From contig CAJUET010000011.1 in assembly GCA_910585595.1 (NCBI GenBank), positions 1 to 64,000 on the forward strand: a stretch of DNA of 64,000 nt, given 5' to 3'. Position 1 is the first letter of the stretch. The number at the start of each line of letters is the position of its first letter. The notes beneath the pieces were generated by a model that searched no databases, had not been told where the DNA came from, and was given only the letters and a program-made list of their open reading frames with translations. This document shows positions 42,958 to 51,512 of the stretch, piece by piece. Source of the DNA: an uncultured Christensenella sp. (GTDB lineage Bacteria > Bacillota > Clostridia > Christensenellales > Borkfalkiaceae). The position numbers were made by a program, and so were the translations under genes.

Positions 42958-44446
42958 CTAGGCACTCTGTTTAATAATACCTTTTTGAATTAACTCTTGA
43001 TATTGTCGATTACTTTTAAATCGATATTGAGAACAGCCCTCTAAAATATGGGTACATATGTTTTGAATCGGATCTCTTACTCCCATTAGAAGCAATTGAT
43101 AACAAATTGTAGAAAATATTTCATAATTCGCGAACCCCCCATATCCGGTAGCATCTATGTAATTTTGCTCCAGATTTTCCAACAACAACTGTTGATCATC
43201 TGGCGGCATTTGTATTATAATTTGTGCAAAGTTTATTAATTTTAATCGAACTATTTCAAAAGCTATCTTGTTAGAATTTATTAATTCCATTATTCGCTTA
43301 TTGGTTTGATTATTCCATATTCCATTTTTTATTTCATCATATGTAACCGCTTCCAATCTCTGTCTTTCGAAATTGTTTATTCCATTGCTAATGTCATCGT
43401 ACATAAGGCTCATATTTGAATATCGTTTAGATTTTATTCTATTAGTTGCCTTATTTATTATAAAATTAATCTCATCGTCAAGCAACGACCCATCATAAGT
43501 CATTATATATTCAAGAATCTTACCGACAGAATACATATCACTTAATGCGTCATAATTTTTTAAATTGTTTAATGCCAACGGATCCAAAAAATAATGAGCA
43601 TTTTTTGGCGTACTTGTTGTCTTAAGGCTTCTAATTACACTTAAGTCTTTGCTGAGTCCAAAATCAGATAATAAAAATGAGTCCCCTTTTTTTAGAATGT
43701 TTCCTAAATGCAAATCTCTATGAATAATATTTTTTTCATGCGCTGCATTGAGAGCAACTACAATCTGCAAAACAATATTTAATCTATCTCTAACGGACAA
43801 ACCTATGTGTTCATTGAGAAAATCATATAAATTTTTTTCACAAGCCTCCATGATATATGAATTTTCAATTGGATCATATTCGTAAACATTAAGTACACCT
43901 GTTACGTCTGCCAATTTACTCATATTTTCAAATTCATATTTTAAACGTTTACACTGTTCTACATCACTTTGATACATATTTAATAATTGCTTTTTATATA
44001 AACTATCTGTAACTTTTTTGACAATACAGTATGATCCTTCACCTATAACACAAGTATCCTTAATCGTGACGCTTTGTTCATCTATAATAATGTTATAACC
44101 TTTTCGCTTTAAATAATTAATAATTTTATTCTTAGGATTTTCATCTTCATTTGTATAGTATTGCGTTTTATGTAATAGCAGAATTACTGCCTCGAAAAAT
44201 CTTATTATCTGTTCTGCTGTAAAATCACATAATTGCGTAGATAAACGCTCATTTTCATTAATTTTACAATTTGCTTTATCAGAAAAAAAAATCTTCTACA
44301 TTCAAATAGTCAATAGAAAACACTGAGTTTTCAAATAGATAATCAAAAATTAGTCCAGTATAATTCCAACCAGTCTCAGTTGTTTTATAATCAAACATTT
44401 TACTATCTAGAAAATCCAATAGTCTTAAAAAATCATCATGTGACAT
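42958..44446 (-). pseudogene. Ser/Thr protein kinase-like gene broken by a frameshift at a run of nine A/T
   Basis: The start at 44446 follows AAGGAGA. The first 55 codons end in FFF at TGA (44279-44281). One base removed from the nine-A run at 44283-44291 joins it to a second frame. This frame has no ATG, GTG or TTG for about 100 codons yet encodes the glycine loop GEGSYCIVKKV (about 44010-44040). It continues into the kinase core: catalytic loop HRDLHLGN, DFG in SDFGLSKD, and an activation segment with YFLDPLA. An automatic caller would start at the internal ATG at 43977, which lacks the ATP loop. The reconstructed protein is about 496 residues, with an N-terminal helical domain of unknown type. 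The usual VAxK lysine is not clear. It may be decayed, phase-variable, rescued by slippage, or a sequencing error. Confidence 0.8.
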
Positions 44447-44958
44447 TACAATTCTCCTTCTTTTACAAGGTAGTTTTAAAATTTTGTCTTGCATTGCCAT
44501 AATAGAAGAATGCAACATCTGTTTGGCTCTTCTTCTTTAGGATAGCCTAATAAGTGAAAATAAACAAGCTAATGAACTCCAATAAGTTGCTTATGCTACT
44601 CTCTTTATTTACTCATAATTAATTCTGTGTGATTATTTATAAACACAATACAGCAGCCCCAAACAGATGTTTGCAACATTTTCTAACTTCTCTCCAATTT
44701 TTCCTTTCGTTTGGGGCTATCGTAGCACAGGGTTCGCGGAAGTAAACGGCTCCCGAAAAATTTGCTTTGGCATTGTAACCGAACTTCATATTCAATTTAG
44801 CACCGAGCTTTTTAGTTCGGTGCTTTTTCTTTTTATGCAATTTTTTCGTCCGCTCGTTGACTTCCGGTCGTTGCCGTTTAGCAAACTGCGTGCGAACTCC
44901 CCCTGTGCCTCGTTGCCCCTGCCGAAAGGCAAAAATCAAAAATTTGGAGGTAGTTAAG
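44447..44958. other. Intergenic region with a plus-strand terminator-like hairpin
   Basis: The 512 bases hold no convincing gene. On the plus strand, GCACCGA/TCGGTGC (44800-44823) followed by TTTTTCTTTTT is a good terminator or attenuator, 135 bases before the first gene of the small-gene cluster. Sequence from 44640 to 44960 is richer in GC than the kinase side, which suggests the boundary between two segments of different origin near 44.6 kb. A 100-codon minus-strand frame here is rich in Lys/Arg and I do not support it. Confidence 0.5.
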
Positions 44959-45261
44959 ATGCAAAAGGTAGTTTACTCGATCTCAAAGGTAAACAAGGGC
45001 AAGAAGATGAAGGGTGTAGGTTATTTGGTTGAAGGTAACTTACTTATCCCCTCCACTTCCAGCAAGGGTAATCCGTACATACGGATATTCGATGAGGTAA
45101 CAAAACATTGCCACCCCGTCGATAAAGACAAGACGGAGTTCAAGGGATACGTTACGCTCGCCTACGAGAACATAAACGTGTTCAACAAAGAAAAGGATCG
45201 TTACGAAACTCTGGACTACGTTGAAACAACCTTTTACGTATGGTACAAGCTCGTTAAGTAA
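44959..45261 (+). CDS. Small hypothetical protein, first gene of the mobile-element cluster
   Basis: The 100-residue protein starts at 44959, chosen because TTGGAGG lies 8 bases upstream. An open frame upstream to 44857 has no ribosome site. The protein is basic and beta-rich (KKMKGVGYLVEGNLLIPS, FKGYVTLAYENINVF). I do not recognise it. Eight plus-strand genes follow with gaps or overlaps of a few bases, the packing expected in the accessory region of an integrative element. Confidence 0.65.
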   Translation: MQKVVYSISKVNKGKKMKGVGYLVEGNLLIPSTSSKGNPYIRIFDEVTKHCHPVDKDKTEFKGYVTLAYENINVFNKEKDRYETLDYVETTFYVWYKLVK

Positions 45262-45273
45262 GGAGGCGGGAAT

Positions 45274-45408
45274 ATGAGCATTTGCGATACTTGTATATTA
45301 AACGGTAGATGCGACGGAAGATGCGGGGACACCGATCCCCTCTTCTACGCTTTTGAAGAAGAAAACGACAGCTATGATTACGGCACACATGAGGAAACGG
45401 AAGAATGA
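45274..45408 (+). CDS. 44-residue cysteine-rich small protein
   Basis: It starts with MSICDTC and contains CDGRCGDTDP, so it has four cysteines within the first 20 residues, an arrangement suited to metal binding. An acidic tail follows. AAGGAGGCGGG precedes the ATG. The stop overlaps the next start (ATGA at 45405). Confidence 0.7.
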   Translation: MSICDTCILNGRCDGRCGDTDPLFYAFEEENDSYDYGTHEETEE

Positions 45409-45650
45409 GAAACGAATATTTCATGAAAGAATATTGGCATTTCAACGGTGATTATAACGTCATCTTCAATCTGATTGAGGTGAATACCGAAAGCATGACG
45501 GCAACAGTTGCTATAAACAACCTTGGAAAGCTCACACAGCAGACAGTCGAGCTGCGCGAGCAGAACGGCAGGCTGTACTTCGAATACGGCGTTATGAACG
45601 ACAAAATTTTTATAGACGACTTTGAAAACGTCGAAGGAAACGCAGCATGA
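45405..45650 (+). CDS. Small hypothetical protein, 81 residues
   Basis: I do not recognise it. It is soluble and acidic, with a beta-strand pattern (YNVIFNLIEVN, MTATVAIN, TVELREQNGRLYFEYGV). It is translationally coupled by ATGA to the Cys-rich gene upstream and overlaps the next gene by 4 bases. Confidence 0.65.
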   Translation: MRNEYFMKEYWHFNGDYNVIFNLIEVNTESMTATVAINNLGKLTQQTVELREQNGRLYFEYGVMNDKIFIDDFENVEGNAA

Positions 45651-45832
45651 GCTATCAGCGCAAAACGGCAGACACCTATATCCTCCTCACGAACTACGGA
45701 TACGGTTGGGAAGAAGAATTAAAAGAAACCAGCCGTAAAGAAATCAAACAGCGGGCAAGGGAATACCTTGCCAACACCACGGCACAAATCAAAATCTTAA
45801 AACAAAGAATTAAAAAGGAGAATTTATCATGA
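45647..45832 (+). CDS. Small basic hypothetical protein, 61 residues
   Basis: Not recognised. A single amphipathic helix-rich protein (KEIKQRAREYLANTTAQIKILKQR) with an aromatic N-terminal half. It overlaps both neighbours by 4 bases (ATGA), consistent with one polycistronic message. Confidence 0.6.
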   Translation: MSYQRKTADTYILLTNYGYGWEEELKETSRKEIKQRAREYLANTTAQIKILKQRIKKENLS

Positions 45833-46242
45833 ACACAACAGCACAGGAAAGAAAAACCAAAGCCATTCAGCTCTTGAAACAGTTGGATATCTACAAACCC
45901 TATATCAAAGGGTACGAAGAAAACGATCAGGTTTGCTTCTATGAAAACTTTGCCGGTTTCTGGGTAGATCAAGAACCCGAGATCGAAGCGAAGATGAAAG
46001 AAATTGAAAAGAAGTATAACTGCACCGTTTACGCTATCACGCACGAATTTACCGATTTCGGAGAATGCTACGACTTTTTAATCGTAACCGACTATCCCGA
46101 TGAATGGGAAACTCTCATGCACCGCAATAGAAACGATCATTATGCTTTTGCTTACGTCTGGAATAAAACAGACGATTGGTGCAGCGAGTTCGGAACGGTT
46201 GCTGTACAAAGTTTCTGCGGCGGCATTAAGCGCATCGGCTAA
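45829..46242 (+). CDS. Hypothetical protein, 137 residues
   Basis: Not recognised. An N-terminal helical part (ERKTKAIQLLKQLDIY) precedes an alpha/beta part (CTVYAITHEFTDFGECYDFLIVTDYPDEWE). AAAGGAG lies upstream of the ATG. The gene is part of the same close-packed cluster. Confidence 0.65.
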   Translation: MNTTAQERKTKAIQLLKQLDIYKPYIKGYEENDQVCFYENFAGFWVDQEPEIEAKMKEIEKKYNCTVYAITHEFTDFGECYDFLIVTDYPDEWETLMHRNRNDHYAFAYVWNKTDDWCSEFGTVAVQSFCGGIKRIG

Positions 46243-46253
46243 GGAAAAAGAAA

Positions 46254-46565
46254 ATGAACAAAAACATTTACTTGATTTTATTCGACTGGTCCACTACCGA
46301 CTGCGACGGTATAGAAACATTTCTGTATTATCGCTTTGAGGACGCCCTTAAAAAGTTCAACGAACTCATTGAAAACGAATGCGATTCTGATATGAGCTGG
46401 GTCGGCGACGAAGTATTTGACGAAAACGGCGAAGTAAACGACGGGTACGAACTTGATTGTAATACGGATGACGAAAACGCAGAAAGCCTGTATTGGCACG
46501 TCGTTGACAAGAACGACTACAACCGCCGCTCGTTCATCGAATTATTCAAAAGAGAAATTCATTAA
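46254..46565 (+). CDS. Acidic hypothetical protein, 103 residues
   Basis: Not recognised. It is very acidic in its second half (DDENAESLYWHVVD). Small acidic proteins in such clusters are often DNA mimics such as anti-restriction factors, but nothing in the sequence proves this. It starts 11 bases after the previous gene. Confidence 0.6.
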   Translation: MNKNIYLILFDWSTTDCDGIETFLYYRFEDALKKFNELIENECDSDMSWVGDEVFDENGEVNDGYELDCNTDDENAESLYWHVVDKNDYNRRSFIELFKREIH

Positions 46566-46576
46566 GGAGAAAAAAT

Positions 46577-46768
46577 ATGAAAAACGCAAAAGAAATTCAC
46601 GCACTTATTACAGCCATTTACTGCATCAACCGCACGAACGGCAACGAGGACAAGGACATTACCGGTCTTTGCAGATATATCTTTCTGCATTGCACGAACG
46701 GCAATCCGAATATGCTCGACATCCTCTGTGTCGGGCAGACAAAAGAACTATCCTCCCCTATCTCATGA
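46577..46768 (+). CDS. Small hypothetical protein, probably frameshifted near its end
   Basis: The 63-codon frame ends at 46768. From about 46745 the +1 frame encodes a natural-looking helical continuation (ILPYLMKILEEKTNYKKYMED) that stops at 46824, overlapping the next ATG by four bases like the other genes here. A one-base change near the AAAA at 46742-46746 would give one protein of about 82 residues. AAGGAG precedes the ATG. Confidence 0.5.
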   Translation: MKNAKEIHALITAIYCINRTNGNEDKDITGLCRYIFLHCTNGNPNMLDILCVGQTKELSSPIS

Positions 46769-46820
46769 AAATTTTAGAGGAGAAAACAAACTACAAAAAA
46801 TATATGGAGGATAAAAAGGT

Positions 46821-47258
46821 ATGAACGCTTACAAACAGTTAAAAGACAAACACCAGAAAGAAATGGACGCATTCCCTCTCGGCGTAGCTTTCAGTGACAA
46901 ACAGTTTGAAGAGATGATGCAGAAATGGGACTTAACCGTAAACGATGCCGATAAGATATGCTCGATCAGCGGAGGCTGCTTCATTCGTAAAAGCGACAAA
47001 GACGCTTTCTTTGAAATGCTCGACCGTTTCAAAAAAGAGAAAGAAGACGCGATCGCCGCCGATAAGACCGGCAAAGGTCTTATTTACGATATGTTCATCT
47101 ACGAACTCGCTAACCACGAATACTGCATTACATACGACTACGAAGAAACCTTTGACGCGCTCGGCTTAACACTTGAAAAGATAAACGCCGACCAACGCTT
47201 GGTTCGCGGCTTGCAAAAAGCACTCAAGGATTATTTGAAAAACAGTAGCAATTATTAA
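46821..47258 (+). CDS. DUF7659-like hypothetical protein of integrative elements
   Basis: In the 145-residue protein, the pattern YxQLKDKHQKEMDAFPLGVAFSDKQF, SISGGCFIRKSD and MFxYELANHEYC matches a family I remember from conjugative/integrative elements of gut Firmicutes (DUF7659, moderate certainty). Its presence suggests that the 45.0-47.3 kb cluster is a remnant of such an element. Just after the stop, the sequence AAGGAG looks like the ribosome site of a next gene that is missing. The Rhs array begins there. Confidence 0.7.
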   Translation: MNAYKQLKDKHQKEMDAFPLGVAFSDKQFEEMMQKWDLTVNDADKICSISGGCFIRKSDKDAFFEMLDRFKKEKEDAIAADKTGKGLIYDMFIYELANHEYCITYDYEETFDALGLTLEKINADQRLVRGLQKALKDYLKNSSNY

Positions 47259-47262
47259 AGGA

Positions 47263-48081
47263 GAAAGTAACAACAGAAATAGCTATTGCCGCTATTGCAG
47301 TAACTATAAGCCCTAATGCTTCCCAAAATTTATCCCAATCCCAAGTCCCATTCGGATCATATCCCATCACGGGATTATCGCCACAATAAGCGTAGAGGTT
47401 TAAGCCGTTGATGGATTCGGGGTCAAGATATTCGATACTGTCTATCGTGATAAATCTGCCGATTTCGGGACGTAGTAACGGGTTTGCAGGTAATACAATT
47501 CCGTTTCTACGTCGTAAAAGTAACCTCGATAACGGAACGGGTTCAGATTGCCGATATGATTTGCGTCTGTAATGTCGTTACCGTTTCCGTCCAACACGGC
47601 ATGATTTCCCCACGCATCGTAAACATATTTTACCACAACTGCGCCGCTACTGTCAATAAGCGCAACGATATTTCCTTGCGCGTCTTTTCGGTATAAGTAA
47701 GCATTCCCGCCGTGTTTAATGCCGAATACGCCCTTATCGTCGTAGAGGTATTCCAACCCGTTGCTACTTGCAATCAGCCTTCCGTTACTATCATATGTAA
47801 ACGTAATTCCGTTTTTGCCTATCCTGCGCCCCTGCCCGTCGTAGGTGAACGTGTTCCCGTCGAACGACTTCATTTGGCGACCTTTCTCCCACGACGCCGC
47901 TTTTCCGCGGTACAGCGTGGGATTGCCGACCTCGTCGTATTCGCACTTTTCCGCGCCGTACGAAAGTAATTGGTCGCCGTTATAGGCATACAGCGTTTCG
48001 GTAAATTCGCACTCCTCAACGTTTTCTTTCAGAGTGAATTTCGTCGTGCGCTTAGAAATGATATTCCCGCAATTATCGTAT
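47263..48081 (-). pseudogene. Rhs tip 8: displaced, frameshifted and 3'-truncated
   Basis: Rhs sequence begins right at the hairpin at 48082-48124, in YDNCGNIISKR. It runs through the YD core and has a one-base deletion at about 47476 (GGGACGTAG for GGGATCGTAG). It then reads on in the other frame through the core end (NGLNLYAYCGDNPVM) and GYDPNGTWDWDKF. It stops at about 47262, where plus-strand element sequence begins. The toxin and immunity parts are lost. It is the oldest cassette of the array if cassettes are added at the gene end. Confidence 0.85.
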
Positions 48082-48124
48082 GGAAAAAGGAGCCGATTAC
48101 ACAATGTAATCGGCTCCTTTTTCC
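48082..48124 (-). terminator. Junction hairpin between immunity gene 7 and Rhs tip 8
   Basis: A perfect 19-bp inverted repeat (48082-48100 with 48106-48124) contains CCGATTAC and ends in CCTTTTTCC on both strands. It lies 13 bases past the immunity stop. Confidence 0.85.
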
Positions 48125-48136
48125 ATCCTGCGTTTT

Positions 48137-48613
48137 TTAATTTCTTGCCCCTATCAGTTGTCTAATACGCATTATGTCCGACGCCGAGTAATGTTCAACA
48201 AAATTTCTCGGTCCCTTCTTGCCATTCGTTTTTACAATACCGCTTTTTAAACAGAAGAAAATCAATTCATATCCTTGCCTGATCGAAATAATATTTTCAT
48301 ACGGCAATTCAAAAACAATCTTATCGCGTCTTTTTCGCACAAGCTTACTATCAGAATAGATGTCAATTTGAGTGTTATATACCATCAAAACATATACCCA
48401 AATAGTCGCAATAACGAAACTAAATATAATACCGATTAACATGCACATTATGTAGATACTTTTTTCTTTCATCATTACCAAACTGCCAATCATTAATCTA
48501 ACGGCAAATAATATTGTTAGTCCAATAACCACACACTCAAAAATTGCAGCAGCAATACAGGCTGCAATGAATATTTTTTTTGATTGTCTTACTTTTAAAA
48601 CATTCTCTTCCAT
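48137..48613 (-). CDS. Probable immunity protein 7, two-TM with a PH-like domain
   Basis: In the 158-residue protein, two transmembrane helices (about 15-38 and 52-78) are followed by a beta-rich domain (IDIYSDSKLVRKRRDKIVFELPYENIISI) of the bacterial PH type. It is encoded directly after toxin tip 7, as expected for a cognate immunity protein. A membrane location suggests that the toxin attacks the membrane. Confidence 0.7.
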   Translation of the reverse strand: MEENVLKVRQSKKIFIAACIAAAIFECVVIGLTILFAVRLMIGSLVMMKEKSIYIMCMLIGIIFSFVIATIWVYVLMVYNTQIDIYSDSKLVRKRRDKIVFELPYENIISIRQGYELIFFCLKSGIVKTNGKKGPRNFVEHYSASDIMRIRQLIGARN

Positions 48614-48648
48614 ACAATACGCCTTATTAAAGTTTTATAGATTATAAC

Positions 48649-49590
48649 TTACGGTTTAATTAAGTTCCACGGAGCAGTAAAAATATTCTTTAAGAATGTT
48701 CTGATAAACATCGCTCCAATATTGGTTGACAAGTAGGATTTTGCACCTTGGACAATACCAGTCGCCCCTAATTTCCCGACTTCCATCTTAAAATAATCCT
48801 TACTTGATTTAATGATATCAGCTAATCCGTTACCCGGTTTTAATGATTCATAAAAACCACCAGCTCCCATAACCGCTCCCATGCCAAAACTGAATAGCCC
48901 TTGAATCATTGTTATAGCACCACTTTTAAATAATTCATCCATTTTTATTTCAGAGCCTTTTATAGCATTTTCCGCCGCATATGCAAACATTCCAGCTCCA
49001 AAAGTACCAACCGTCAAAAATGCTGCTGTTCCTGCAATACTAAGTGCAGTTGCAGAAAATGCACCAACTACTAAACCACCACCAAGTATTGATGCTGCTC
49101 CTAAAACTGCGCCTACTATAGAACCTCCTACAAATGAACCTAAACAATCCAGAAAGCTTCCGCCATTCACTGCCGTAGAAACAGCTTTAATTGTTCCTAC
49201 AATAGCTCCTGCGATGAGAGCTCCGATAAGCAAAGACAAGAAAAACGTACCATTAGGATCGGTAAACATCACGGGGTTATCGCCGCAATAGGCATAGAGG
49301 TTTAAGCCGTTGATGGATTCGGGATCGAGATACTCGATTCCGTCTATCGTAATGAAACGACCGACTTCGGGGTCGTAGTAGCGCGTTTGCAGGTAGTACA
49401 ATTCCGTTTCTACGTCGTAGAAATATCCTCTGTATCTAAACGGGTTCAGGTTGCCGATATGGTTTCCGTCTGTAACGTCGTTACCGTTTCCGTCCAACAC
49501 GGCATGATTTCCCCACGCATCGTAAACATATTTTACCACAACGTTTCCCGCACTGTCAAGAAGCGCAATAATATTGCCCTGTACATCGCC
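48649..49590 (-). CDS. Rhs tip 7: orphan C-terminal toxin cassette
   Basis: Homology to the full-length Rhs protein starts at about 49590 (DVQGNIIALLDSAG), just after a junction hairpin. The frame is open upstream but without a real start. The Rhs core (RYYDPEVGRFITIDGIEY, NGLNLYAYCGDNPVM) is followed by a roughly 210-residue toxin region that is glycine/alanine-rich and strongly hydrophobic (LIGALIAGAIVGTIKAV, GGSIVGAVLGAASILGGG). It resembles a pore-forming or membrane-inserting module. Its first 40 residues after the core are nearly identical to tip 5. Confidence 0.82.
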   Translation of the reverse strand, partial: GDVQGNIIALLDSAGNVVVKYVYDAWGNHAVLDGNGNDVTDGNHIGNLNPFRYRGYFYDVETELYYLQTRYYDPEVGRFITIDGIEYLDPESINGLNLYAYCGDNPVMFTDPNGTFFLSLLIGALIAGAIVGTIKAVSTAVNGGSFLDCLGSFVGGSIVGAVLGAASILGGGLVVGAFSATALSIAGTAAFLTVGTFGAGMFAYAAENAIKGSEIKMDELFKSGAITMIQGLFSFGMGAVMGAGGFYESLKPGNGLADIIKSSKDYFKMEVGKLGATGIVQGAKSYLSTNIGAMFIRTFLKNIFTAPWNLIKP

Positions 49591-49639
49591 GCCATCACAC
49601 AGTTTGTGACATAGCGGTCGGCTTTTATTTTTTATATAT

Positions 49640-49672
49640 AAAAAGCCGATTGCACAAAGCAATCGACTTTTT
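49640..49672 (-). terminator. Junction hairpin between immunity gene 6 and Rhs tip 7
   Basis: The stem AAAAAGCCGATTGC/GCAATCGACTTTTT has one wobble pair and a 5-base loop. It overlaps the end of the immunity gene region (stop at 49677). Confidence 0.85.
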
Positions 49673-49676
49673 GAAC

Positions 49677-50153
49677 TTATACAATCCAATCTGATTTTAA
49701 AGAAGATGGGGCATATCTTTGAAGAGCTTCCTTCGCCTTCTGAGACATATGAAAATAAATAACTCCCTTATCTAATCTCATTTTTCCAACAGATAAAATT
49801 CCGCCATTATACTTTTTTTCATGATCGGAAATATACACCCAACCTGTAAAGGAATTTTTCTCCGTACATGATATCGTTTTTACGTTTTCCCATAAATAAT
49901 TTCTAATAACTCTCTTGAATCTTATTCGGCGTACACCTACATCGTCAAATTCTATCACATTACACATTGTAAAGATACCCCACATTAATAATGCTATGGG
50001 CAGTATTATTGCAAATCCCGCTATGAGTAACCAAAACAATAAATCATATTGTTGTAAATTTCCGCTAAGCATAATAATTGCAATTATTAAACTGTCAAGC
50101 AGACACATTATTAAAATAATTATGACCGCCGGAAAAAAAACTCGAATTCTCAT
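49677..50153 (-). CDS. Probable immunity protein 6, two-TM with a PH-like domain
   Basis: The 158-residue protein has two transmembrane helices (about 5-30 and 38-65) and a C-terminal beta domain (VIEFDDVGVRRIRFKRVIRNYLWENVKTI), the same layout as immunity proteins 5 and 7. It overlaps the 3' end of toxin tip 6 by 59 bases. AAAGGGGAAG precedes the ATG. Confidence 0.7.
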   Translation of the reverse strand: MRIRVFFPAVIIILIMCLLDSLIIAIIMLSGNLQQYDLLFWLLIAGFAIILPIALLMWGIFTMCNVIEFDDVGVRRIRFKRVIRNYLWENVKTISCTEKNSFTGWVYISDHEKKYNGGILSVGKMRLDKGVIYFHMSQKAKEALQRYAPSSLKSDWIV

Positions 50154-50952
50154 GAATCTTCCCCTTTAAAGCGTTGGGATTTGGAAACGAATAATACGTC
50201 AAAAACATTGATATTCCTATTCCAATATCCGAAAATTTTAGAGCATCAATAAATCTTTTAAGCCAAGTTTCTCCTGTAGTAAGTCCTGCAAATTTTGTCC
50301 CAATAAATGCCAAAGAATTGCCAACTGCGCTTATCCCTCCTTGAATAGCTGCAATTTTCCAATCCACCTCACCGAATGAAATTGCCTGGTTGACCGCATT
50401 GCCCAAAAATCCTCCAATAAAACTAATCCCTGCTGCAACAAGAAAGCCAAACGGTCCACCGATTGCCAATCCCATTGCAACACCTATCGTTCCAAAAATG
50501 CCATCAATAAACCCCCCAAAAAAAGCTCCTACAATTGATTCACCTTCAGTTCTATTGATGGCAGCGGCAGTACCCGCGATTACACCACCAATTAAAATTC
50601 CAAGTGCAACAAGTAACCAACCAAAAATTGTTCCCGTTGGATCCACCCTCATCACGGGATTATCGCCACAATAAGCGTAGAGGTTTAAGCCGTTGATGGA
50701 TTCGGGGTCAAGATATTCGATACTGTCTATCGTGATAAATCTGCCGACTTCGGGATCGTAGTAACGGGTTTGCAGGTAATACAGCTCGGTTTCTACGTCG
50801 TAGAAGTAGCTTCTGTATCTGAAAGGGTTCAGATTGCCGATGTGGTTTCCGTCAGAAATATCGTTCCCATTCGCATCCAAAACCGCGTGGTTGCCCCAAG
50901 CATCGTATACATATTTTACCACAACGATCCCCGCGCTGTCAAGAAGGGCAAT
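50095..50952 (-). CDS. Rhs tip 6: orphan C-terminal toxin cassette
   Basis: Homology to Rhs starts at about 50952 (IALLDSAGIVVVKYVYDAWG), ten bases from a junction hairpin. The Rhs core is intact through NLYAYCGDNPVM and is followed by RVDPTGTIFGWLLVALGILIGG and a hydrophobic, Gly-rich toxin region of about 190 residues (GGFIDGIFGTIGVAMGLAIGG, FGFLVAAGISFIGGFLG). The end overlaps immunity gene 6. No independent promoter or start is visible. Confidence 0.8.
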   Translation of the reverse strand: MALLDSAGIVVVKYVYDAWGNHAVLDANGNDISDGNHIGNLNPFRYRSYFYDVETELYYLQTRYYDPEVGRFITIDSIEYLDPESINGLNLYAYCGDNPVMRVDPTGTIFGWLLVALGILIGGVIAGTAAAINRTEGESIVGAFFGGFIDGIFGTIGVAMGLAIGGPFGFLVAAGISFIGGFLGNAVNQAISFGEVDWKIAAIQGGISAVGNSLAFIGTKFAGLTTGETWLKRFIDALKFSDIGIGISMFLTYYSFPNPNALKGKIHENSSFFSGGHNYFNNVSA

Positions 50953-50961
50953 GCCATTTAT

Positions 50962-51001
50962 AACAAAACACCCTGCGGTTATAACCGCAGGGTGTTTTGT
51001 T
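50962..51001 (-). terminator. Junction hairpin between immunity gene 5 and Rhs tip 6
   Basis: A perfect 19-bp inverted repeat (50962-50980 with 50983-51001) overlaps the stop of immunity gene 5. Its sequence (CACCCTGCGG) differs from the CGATTAC stem of the other junctions. Confidence 0.88.
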
Positions 51002-51497
51002 ACTTTTTTCGGCATCTTCGCTTTATTTTCCCAGCGAATAACGCCTCAAATTCTTCAAGTGTACCCTCTTTTATTAAATCTTTCTGACATACGATTGCCT
51101 GCGCAACATCAGTGTAAATGATAAAATAACATTCTCCGTAATCAATAACTTTTTTCACTTCATACATAGAAATCTCAACAAAAGGTAGCGCATGGTAGGG
51201 GCTCTCACAACGTACTCGCGTTTTATCAATTTCTATAGTAGTCGCCCGTCCACGACTCGTATCTATCATACGCGTTGGAATAAAAATCACAAAAATACCA
51301 AGTAAACACGATACTCCGCCCGCTATCATTGCGCCTCTTGTTTCCTCAAAATTCCCCCCATCAACAAGCGACCACACTAGCAAAATCAACACACCAATAA
51401 CGCAAACCGAAATCACACTCAATCCAACAATCAATGAGGTTCTTTTAATCTGTTTTGTAATATTCTTGGGAGAAACATTCCCTCGAAAAATTAACAT
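51000..51497 (-). CDS. Probable immunity protein 5, two-TM with a PH-like domain
   Basis: The 165-residue protein has two transmembrane helices (about 23-45 and 58-76) and a beta-rich C-terminal part (ATTIEIDKTRVRCE, FVEISMYEVKKVIDYGECYFIIYT). GGAGGAGAGT precedes the ATG, 15 bases after the toxin stop. It is similar in plan, though not closely in sequence, to immunity proteins 6 and 7. Confidence 0.7.
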   Translation of the reverse strand: MLIFRGNVSPKNITKQIKRTSLIVGLSVISVCVIGVLILLVWSLVDGGNFEETRGAMIAGGVSCLLGIFVIFIPTRMIDTSRGRATTIEIDKTRVRCESPYHALPFVEISMYEVKKVIDYGECYFIIYTDVAQAIVCQKDLIKEGTLEEFEALFAGKIKRRCRKK

Positions 51498-51512
51498 ACT
51501 CTCCTCCGCTTC

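Noticed and set aside
44637..44939. 100-codon minus-strand frame before the small-gene cluster
   Set aside because: Composition is skewed (Lys/Arg/Thr), there is no ribosome site, and it overlaps the terminator-like hairpin of the plus strand.
42683..47262. tRNA-Arg as the attachment site of an integrated element
   Set aside because: No integrase gene is present and I found no second copy of the tRNA 3' end to the right. The hairpins and terminator after the tRNA look native.
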